This document shows positions 58,909-64,000 of a stretch of DNA of 64,000 nt, one piece after another. The notes below the pieces were generated by a model that saw only the letters and a list, made by a program, of their open reading frames with translations, was not told the DNA's origin and did no database searches. A program made the position numbers and the translations under genes. This DNA is from [Clostridium] symbiosum. Its GTDB lineage: Bacteria; Bacillota; Clostridia; Lachnospirales; Lachnospiraceae. The stretch is taken from contig CP143946.1 in assembly GCA_036419695.1 (NCBI GenBank), forward strand, positions 414,501 to 478,500, read 5' to 3'. How positions within the stretch are numbered: position 1 is the first letter of the stretch; the number at the start of each line of letters is the position of its first letter.

Positions 58909-60426
58909 ATGTACAGAAAGGACGTGATCAGATTGACATTGGATCGTGATTTACAATCCATCCAGGAAGTGCGGAATTTGGTAGCCCGTGCAAAAGAGGC
59001 GGAGAAAACACTCTCCACATTTCCTCAGGAAAAGCTGGATGCGATTTGTGCGGCAATTGCCGCAGCATGTATGGAGCATGCAGAGGAACTGGCTAAAATG
59101 GCGGTACAGGAGACGGGATTTGGCAAGTGGGAGGACAAGGTCCTGAAAAACACACTGGGCAGCCGGATTACCTGGGAATCCGTAAAGGATATGAAAACGG
59201 TAGGCGTTTTAAGGGAGGATAAGGACAAGGGAGTCTGCGAGATCGGTGTGCCGATGGGAGTTGTGGCAGCTCTGATTCCATCCACCAATCCCACCTCAAC
59301 CGCAATGTATAAGAGCATCATATCCATCAAGGCGGGAAACGCCATTGTAATCAGCCCCCATCCGGGAGCTAAAAACTGTATCACAGAGACATATAAAATT
59401 ATAAAGGAAGCGGCTGAGCGTGCAGGTGCGCCGGAGGGAACGGTATGCTGCGTCAGCCTCACGACCATGGAGGCGACGGACACCCTCTTAAAACACCCGG
59501 ATGTCAGCATCATCCTCGCCACAGGCGGAGAGGCCATGGTACATGCCGCATATTCTTCCGGCAATCCGGCCCTTGGGGTTGGACCGGGCAACGGCCCTTC
59601 CTACATTGAGCACACGGCCGATATTCCGGCGGCGATCCGACGCATTATGGACTCGAAAACCTTTGACAACGGCACAATCTGTGCCTCGGAACAGTCAATC
59701 GTCACAGAACGCTGCATCACAAGCCAGGTGGAGGAGGAGCTGAAACGGCAGGGAGGTTATTTCCTGACGCCGGAACAATCGGAACAGCTGTCCGGTTTTC
59801 TGCTCCGTGCCAACGGCACAATGAATCCGAAGATTGTAGGAAAAACGGCTGAAAAGATTGCCGACATGGCGGGAATCCGGATTCCGGAAGGGACACGCCT
59901 TCTGGTTTCACGCCAGGATCCGGCTGATGTCAGCAAGAAGAACCCGTATTCCCGTGAAAAGCTCTGTCCGATACTGGCTTACTTTGTAGTAGAAAGCTGG
60001 GAAGAGGCGTGTGAACTCTGCATCAGAATCCTGAAAAATGAGGGAGCCGGCCACACGATGACACTGCACACGAAAAATAAAGAAGTAGTCCGGGAATTTG
60101 CCCTTAAAAAGCCGGTTTCCCGTATTCTCGTCAATACGTCGGGAGCGCTCGGCGGCGTGGGAGCCACAACGGGACTGGCCCCGGCGCTGACACTGGGCTG
60201 CGGAGCCGTCGGAGGCAGCGCAACTTCAGATAATATTACACCACTCAACCTGATCAATATCCGCCGCGTGGCATACGGTCTCTGTGAGCTGGAAGATTTG
60301 AGGGAAAACGCTCCGGCAGAGTGTTCCTGTTCTTCTTCGGCGCCGGCCTGCACGGAGGATTTGAGGGAAGAAGACATAGAAGCGATTACACGCGCAGTTA
60401 TTGCACGGCTGCGGGCGAAACACTAA
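58909..60426 (+). CDS. eutE: Acetaldehyde dehydrogenase (acylating), EutE-type
   Basis: Converts acetaldehyde, CoA and NAD to acetyl-CoA in the compartment lumen. 505 residues from ATG 58909, or 497 from TTG 58933, which has the better-spaced AAAGGA. An N-terminal helix (QSIQEVRNLVARAKEAEKTL) could act as an encapsulation tag. Core motifs: GVVAALIPSTNPTSTAMYKS, GGEAMVHAAYSSGNPALGVGPGN and the catalytic Cys in DNGTICASEQSIV. Compared with short EutE (~467), it has a C-terminal extension (LEDLRENAPAECSCSSSAPACTEDLREEDIEAITRAVIARL) whose last ~20 residues form a second amphipathic helix, another possible shell tag. Confidence 0.9.
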   Translation: MYRKDVIRLTLDRDLQSIQEVRNLVARAKEAEKTLSTFPQEKLDAICAAIAAACMEHAEELAKMAVQETGFGKWEDKVLKNTLGSRITWESVKDMKTVGVLREDKDKGVCEIGVPMGVVAALIPSTNPTSTAMYKSIISIKAGNAIVISPHPGAKNCITETYKIIKEAAERAGAPEGTVCCVSLTTMEATDTLLKHPDVSIILATGGEAMVHAAYSSGNPALGVGPGNGPSYIEHTADIPAAIRRIMDSKTFDNGTICASEQSIVTERCITSQVEEELKRQGGYFLTPEQSEQLSGFLLRANGTMNPKIVGKTAEKIADMAGIRIPEGTRLLVSRQDPADVSKKNPYSREKLCPILAYFVVESWEEACELCIRILKNEGAGHTMTLHTKNKEVVREFALKKPVSRILVNTSGALGGVGATTGLAPALTLGCGAVGGSATSDNITPLNLINIRRVAYGLCELEDLRENAPAECSCSSSAPACTEDLREEDIEAITRAVIARLRAKH

Positions 60427-60487
60427 TTCAGAAAATAGATAAAAAATAAAGAGATAATAATGAAACAAATCCAAGGAGGAAAAGATT

Positions 60488-60775
60488 ATGGCAGCATTAC
60501 AGGCACTGGGAATGGTAGAAACAAAGGGACTGGTTGGTTCGATTGAGGCAGCCGATGCAATGGTTAAAGCGGCAAACGTAACTCTGATCGGCAAAGTACA
60601 TGTAGGCGGGGGCCTTGTGACGGTAATGGTACGCGGCGATGTAGGAGCCGTAAAAGCGGCAACCGATGCGGGAGCGGCAGCAGCCGGACGCGTGGGTGAA
60701 CTCGTATCCGTACATGTAATTCCGCGTCCTCATGCAGAAGTAGAACTGATTCTGCCGAAACTGGATGTAGAGTAA
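60488..60775 (+). CDS. eutM: BMC hexameric shell protein (EutM-like, copy 1)
   Basis: 95 residues, a single BMC domain (ALQALGMVETKGLVGSIEAADAMVKAANVTLIGKVHVGGGLVTVMVRGDVGAVKAATDAGAAAA). It is the main facet hexamer. AGGAGG lies 8 bp upstream. About 88% identical by eye to the second copy 186 bp downstream. Confidence 0.95.
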   Translation: MAALQALGMVETKGLVGSIEAADAMVKAANVTLIGKVHVGGGLVTVMVRGDVGAVKAATDAGAAAAGRVGELVSVHVIPRPHAEVELILPKLDVE

Positions 60776-60816
60776 CAGGAGTTTCGGTTCAGCCTTCGGC
60801 CAAACTGCAACAAAAT

Positions 60817-60914
60817 GATGCACAGAAACGGAAAAAACACCGTTTCGCGCCGCACAACTAATATACCATGGCTGAACTGTTACTAATAACACGCTTCGCG
60901 ATACACAAAAACAG
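60817..60914. repeat. Degenerate pieces of the GTTACTATTCAC element
   Basis: GATGCACAGAAACGG and CCGTTTCGCGCCG (60817-60853) match the second hairpin of the full element. A second piece (AACACGCTTCGCGAT, ending CAGTAAC) lies at 60888-60918. Order and ends are broken. It separates the two BMC genes. Confidence 0.6.
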
Positions 60915-60960
60915 TAACTATAAAGGTAATGAATAGTTACAATATAAAGGAGAGTAAATC

Positions 60961-61248
60961 ATGGCAGCATTACAGGCACTGGGAATGATAGAAACAAGAG
61001 GACTGGTTGCTTCAATCGAAGCAGCCGATGCAATGGTGAAGGCGGCCAACGTGACACTGATCGGAAAAGAGCATGTGGGCGGCGGCCTTGTGACGGTAAT
61101 GGTACGCGGCGACGTGGGAGCCGTAAAGGCGGCAACCGACGCGGGAGCGGCAGCAGCGGGAAACATCGGAGAACTCGTATCCGTACATGTAATTCCGCGT
61201 CCGCACGGCGAGGTTGAACTGATTCTGCCGGTACAGAACGCTGAGTAG
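60961..61248 (+). CDS. eutM: BMC hexameric shell protein (EutM-like, copy 2)
   Basis: 95 residues, single BMC domain. It differs from copy 1 at about 11 positions, including Val to Glu at position 37 (LIGKEHVGGG), Arg/Val to Asn/Ile near 68-69 and a different tail (PVQNAE). Position 37 lies in the loop before the glycine-rich central pore, so pore charge may differ. AAAGGAG precedes the ATG. Confidence 0.95.
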   Translation: MAALQALGMIETRGLVASIEAADAMVKAANVTLIGKEHVGGGLVTVMVRGDVGAVKAATDAGAAAAGNIGELVSVHVIPRPHGEVELILPVQNAE

Positions 61249-61250
61249 GA

Positions 61251-61340
61251 TGTTACTGTCCACTCCGTGACCAGCAACACGCTTTGCGATGCGCAGAAAC
61301 GGTAAAAAACACCGTTTCGCGCCGTGTACCTCGGGATATT
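61251..61340. repeat. Truncated GTTACTATTCAC-family element
   Basis: Contains AACACGCTTTGCGATGCGC and the hairpin GAAACGGT/ACCGTTTC, then CGCCGTG-ACCTCGGGAT as in the 55645 copy. The outer ends are lost or diverged. The remaining ~130 bp to the next gene show no other clear signal. Confidence 0.65.
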
Positions 61341-61471
61341 ACCTGTGGACATCGACAGTAGGATACCGGGCGGCAGAGTTAGCAGAACAGCAGGTAACCG
61401 CTGGGAAGGTAACCGTTCAGACTTGTCCGGACCGTTACAACAGCAGTGTTTAAAGAATAGGGAATGTAACT

Positions 61472-62203
61472 ATGAAAGTATTGACGGAAGCAGATTTAAG
61501 GACGGAACAGATTTCCCGGGCCGACCGGGAATACCGGGTGCCGCAGGGCACTTTTGTCACACCGTCGGCAAAAGAATTCCTCCGTGACCGCGGCGTGGAA
61601 CTGATATTTGACTGCGTGAACCCGTCATCTCATGCCGCAATGACCCGGACCCCAATCAAAAAACAAGGAGGCCGCACATATATTGATGCTGCTACCGGTG
61701 AGGGCTATGGTGAAAAACCGGAGGATATGACCCATCTGCGTGGAAACCTCCTGGTTCCCAAGACCCATCCGCGCATTGAACTCCGCGGCCGGATAGACGG
61801 GCTGCAGGCACGCGTACTGCTAATGCAGGCAAAAAATCAGGATAATCGGGAGCTTTGCCGGGAGCTGGACAGTGTCCTTCAGTACCTGAGGGAAATCCTC
61901 GGGGCTGAGGTGAAAGAGGAGCCTCTTAGCGAGGTGCGGCTGTTTGGACTGGAACACAGTGAAATCAGGCGTATGTCCCACAATGTGAAGGAGTACTTCG
62001 GGATAGAGCACCCGATTCCCGACTGCACGATGGGGGAAACGGCTCTTGAACTGAATCTTCTCCGCACGCAGGTAAGGGAGGCGGAGCTGAGCGCGGCAAA
62101 CGCTTTCCCGCAGGGCGATCCGCTTGGAATTATTGAACACTTAAACCGGCTGAGCAGCGGCATCTATATTCTTTTCTGCCGTGTTGTATCCGGATTACAT
62201 TAG
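61472..62203 (+). CDS. eutT: EutT-like cobalamin adenosyltransferase
   Basis: 243 residues. It makes adenosylcobalamin for EutBC. The core resembles EutT (HLRGNLLVPKTHPRIELRGRIDGLQARVLLMQ, MGETALELNLLRTQVREAELSAANAF). The His/Cys-rich metal motif of enteric EutT (CCxxC) is absent here. The first ~47 residues (KVLTEADLRTEQ, then PQGTFVTPSAKEFLRDRGVEL) form a separate small module that recurs at the C-terminus of the PduL protein two genes on. The stop codon TAG is the first base triplet of a MITE-like repeat. Confidence 0.85.
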   Translation: MKVLTEADLRTEQISRADREYRVPQGTFVTPSAKEFLRDRGVELIFDCVNPSSHAAMTRTPIKKQGGRTYIDAATGEGYGEKPEDMTHLRGNLLVPKTHPRIELRGRIDGLQARVLLMQAKNQDNRELCRELDSVLQYLREILGAEVKEEPLSEVRLFGLEHSEIRRMSHNVKEYFGIEHPIPDCTMGETALELNLLRTQVREAELSAANAFPQGDPLGIIEHLNRLSSGIYILFCRVVSGLH

Positions 62204-62364
62204 AGCATGTTTGAAAATTCATTCCCGCAATCTGCACGCCCCACTTCGCGGAAGATTTGGCCCAAATTCAGTTGCCGTAGCCCACTACGCTGCCCTCATT
62301 TGAGCCAAATATCCCACAAAGAGTGACGCACAGCTTACGGAAAGCAATTTTCAAACACGTTCTA
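62201..62364. mobile_element. MITE-like palindromic insertion
   Basis: 164 bp. TAGAGCATGTTTGAAAATT (62201-62219) and AATTTTCAAACACGTTCTA (62346-62364) are 19-bp inverted ends with two mismatches. Inside, ATTTGGCCCAAAT and ATTTGAGCCAAAT are a second inverted pair. No coding frame. It supplies the stop codon of eutT and ends 47 bp before pduL. Confidence 0.7.
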
Positions 62365-62411
62365 GAGTGACGCGTGGGATAGTAATCCCGCTTTATCCCT
62401 GGGAGGATTTT

Positions 62412-63329
62412 ATGAATAGACAACAGATACAGGAAATTATTCTCCGTGTTCTTGCCGAATGCGGAGAACAGATGATGGGCCGGGAGCTGCCTCTCGATTT
62501 TCCGGTGGAGGTTTCGGCCAAGCACGTCCATCTGACGAAAGAGGCGGTCGGACAGCTGTTCGGAGCCGGGGCAAGGCTGACGCCAAAGAGGCCGTTATCC
62601 CAGCCGGGACAGTTCCTGAGTGAGGAACGGGTCACCCTGGTGACGCCCAAAGGGAGAATTGAAAATGTGGCGGTGCTGGGACCGGAGAGAGAGGAAGTCC
62701 AGACGGAACTGTCTCTGACGGACTGCAGGGCGCTGGGAATCGACGCGCCGGTTTGCATGTCGGGAGATCTGGCTGGAGCGGGCGATGTGTATATCATCGG
62801 TCCCAAAGGAATGATATTTGCAAAAGAGAGCGTGATCATAGCGCAGGCCCATATCCATATTACGCCGCCCGAGGCCGGTGAATTCGGCATCATGGATGGA
62901 CAGAGAGTTTCCGTAACCATCGGCGGAGAGCGGAAGATAACACTTGAAAATGTCATCTGCCGCGTCAGCAGCCAGGCGGCGCTTGCCATGCACATTGATT
63001 TTGACGAGGCCAATGCGTGTATGCTGCCAAAGAATGCTACCGCCAGAATGAGGGTTTTGGGAGACATATGCCCAGAGCAGGCACGCAGAAGCGGCAAATG
63101 TGAAGAAATTTCCGCCATGGCAGTAGAAGAAGCGGGCAGGAAAGCGCCGAAGCCTGCCGCAGGCGGTGCGGTTTTTGAAGGAAAGCTGATCACCGAGGCG
63201 GTGGCGCGCCGGCTTGCGTCCGAAAAACAATCAACGCTTACGGTGGCCAAGGGAGTCATTCTGACACCTTCGGCAAAAGACGTTTTGCGCCAGTCGGGAA
63301 TCGAAGTCCTCTGGCAGGGGAGGAGGTAG
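62412..63329 (+). CDS. pduL: PduL-type phosphate acyltransferase with C-terminal extra module
   Basis: Converts acetyl-CoA and phosphate to acetyl-phosphate and CoA, recycling CoA in the compartment. I set the start at ATG 62412 (GGGAGG upstream); a GTG at 62367 lies next to the repeat. 305 residues, longer than typical PduL (210-230). Zinc-site motifs are present: VEVSAKHVHLTKEAV, QAHIHITPPEA and the repeat PLSQPGQFLSEERV. Residues ~256-305 (KLITEAVARRLASEKQ, then AKGVILTPSAKDVLRQSG) repeat the module at the N-terminus of the EutT-like protein, joined by a Lys/Pro/Ala linker. Confidence 0.9.
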   Translation: MNRQQIQEIILRVLAECGEQMMGRELPLDFPVEVSAKHVHLTKEAVGQLFGAGARLTPKRPLSQPGQFLSEERVTLVTPKGRIENVAVLGPEREEVQTELSLTDCRALGIDAPVCMSGDLAGAGDVYIIGPKGMIFAKESVIIAQAHIHITPPEAGEFGIMDGQRVSVTIGGERKITLENVICRVSSQAALAMHIDFDEANACMLPKNATARMRVLGDICPEQARRSGKCEEISAMAVEEAGRKAPKPAAGGAVFEGKLITEAVARRLASEKQSTLTVAKGVILTPSAKDVLRQSGIEVLWQGRR

Positions 63330-63334
63330 GCCAT

Positions 63335-63613
63335 ATGATGATTTGTCAGGTAGTAGGCCATGTCTGGGCAACGAAAAAGGAAGAGGCCCTGAACGGACAT
63401 AAACTGATGATTGTGCGGGAAGTGACGACAAACAGGAGAAACGGGGCTACCTTTGTGGCGGCTGACTCTGTTGGAGCGGGAATTGGAGAACAGGTTCTGG
63501 TGGTAAGCGGAAGTACGGCCAGACGGGCGATCGGTTCTGATGACTCTCCAATTGACAGCGCTATTGTCGGCATTATCGATTCCCTCGAGATCTCAAAGGA
63601 AAAGGGTGAGTAA
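63335..63613 (+). CDS. eutN: Microcompartment vertex protein EutN/CcmL
   Basis: 92 residues of the pentamer family (MICQVVGHVWATKKEEALNGHKLMIVREV, FVAADSVGAGIGEQVLVVSGSTARRAI, PIDSAIVGIID). It caps shell vertices. It starts 5 bp after pduL stops; the ATG at 63338 is an equal alternative. Confidence 0.94.
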   Translation: MMICQVVGHVWATKKEEALNGHKLMIVREVTTNRRNGATFVAADSVGAGIGEQVLVVSGSTARRAIGSDDSPIDSAIVGIIDSLEISKEKGE

Positions 63614-63614
63614 T

Positions 63615-64000
63615 ATGCAGCTGACGGAACTTATCTATCAGGCCGGAATAATCGGCTGCGGCGGAGCCGGTTTCCCGACCCACGCGAAATATAATGGAAC
63701 AATTGAAACAATTATAATCAATGGAGCTGAATGTGAGCCGCTTCTGCAGACGGACCGCTATCTCATGAGAAACAAGGCCGGGGAACTGATTAAGGCAGCG
63801 GATATGCTGCTCCGTGAGACCGGCGCGGGCGGCTGTGTCATTGCGCTTAAAGCATCCTATACAAGAGAAATAGGAGCCCTGGAGGAGGCAATCCGGTCAC
63901 TCGGTTCGGAGGTCCGTCTTCACCGTCTTGAGAGTTTTTTTCCGGCGGGAGATGAGCAGACCATCGTCTACGAGGTGACCGGAAAGGTGGTGCCGCCCGC
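63615..64000 (+). CDS. PduS/RnfC-like flavoprotein, N-terminal part (3' end outside window)
   Basis: 128 codons are visible from the ATG at 63615 to the window end. LTELIYQAGIIGCGGAGFPTHAKY and INGAECEPLLQTDRYLM are the FMN/NAD-binding signature shared by RnfC, NuoF and PduS. In B12-dependent compartments PduS-like proteins reduce cobalamin for the adenosyltransferase, which would fit the eutT gene upstream. The FeS and SLBB domains that would settle it lie outside the window. Confidence 0.8.
   Translation, partial: MQLTELIYQAGIIGCGGAGFPTHAKYNGTIETIIINGAECEPLLQTDRYLMRNKAGELIKAADMLLRETGAGGCVIALKASYTREIGALEEAIRSLGSEVRLHRLESFFPAGDEQTIVYEVTGKVVPP

Noticed and set aside
61324..61587. 87-codon + frame before the EutT-like gene
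   Set aside because: It overlaps eutT in another frame and starts inside a repeat fragment.

Overview
The window looks like a chromosomal segment of a gut Lachnospiraceae-type Firmicute, in the broad Clostridium symbiosum / Enterocloster neighbourhood. This is inferred from the AGGAGG ribosome-binding sites, Gram-positive lipoprotein signals, a CwlD-type amidase, a VanW protein, sigma-54 activators, TRAP transporters and an ethanolamine microcompartment of Firmicute layout. No rRNA, tRNA or CRISPR array was seen. Nearly every gene from about 30 kb onward is on the + strand.

Region 1 (0-5 kb): the tail of an unrecognised protein, a small hypothetical, a GH18 glycosidase with an SH3-like region, and a membrane histidine kinase with its response regulator. 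Region 2 (5-15.3 kb): a minus-strand poly-gamma-glutamate operon (pgsB-pgsC-pgsW) lies back to back with a + operon for a lipoprotein gamma-glutamyltransferase (GGT), a small lipoprotein, a TRAP-like permease, a 48-residue membrane protein and a membrane-anchored aspartoacylase-like hydrolase. A second GGT lipoprotein follows under a near-copy of the first promoter. Region 3 (15.3-22 kb): a sigma-54 operon (alanine-dehydrogenase-like, ornithine-cyclodeaminase-like, GltS-type symporter) with its activator and a YitT protein. Together, regions 2 and 3 suggest making, trimming and salvaging gamma-glutamyl material.

Region 4 (22-35.5 kb) is mostly housekeeping: cwlD, TsaC/Sua5, dCMP deaminase, a B12-binding radical SAM protein, endonuclease III, an exonuclease, VanW, an Lrp regulator, an aminotransferase, trmL and nagA. 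It also holds a strongly palindromic 0.8 kb intergenic stretch. Region 5 (36-44 kb): a sigma-54 activator, then its likely target operon (creatininase-family protein, TRAP DctPQM, nitrilase) and an EamA transporter.

Region 6 (44.4-64 kb): a EutV/EutW-type pair, where the regulator carries two ANTAR domains; a GntR-controlled TRAP operon with an RraA-like protein and a second, nearly identical nitrilase; an IS110/IS1111-type insertion with a possible guide-RNA region; then the ethanolamine operon (eutA, B, C, L, an aldehyde dehydrogenase, two BMC hexamer genes, eutT, pduL, eutN and a PduS/RnfC-like gene cut by the window end). The eut leader has a consensus promoter, two hexaloop hairpins and a terminator, which fits ANTAR antitermination. 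A family of palindromic repeats ending in GTTACTATTCAC fills many gaps from 48 to 61 kb.
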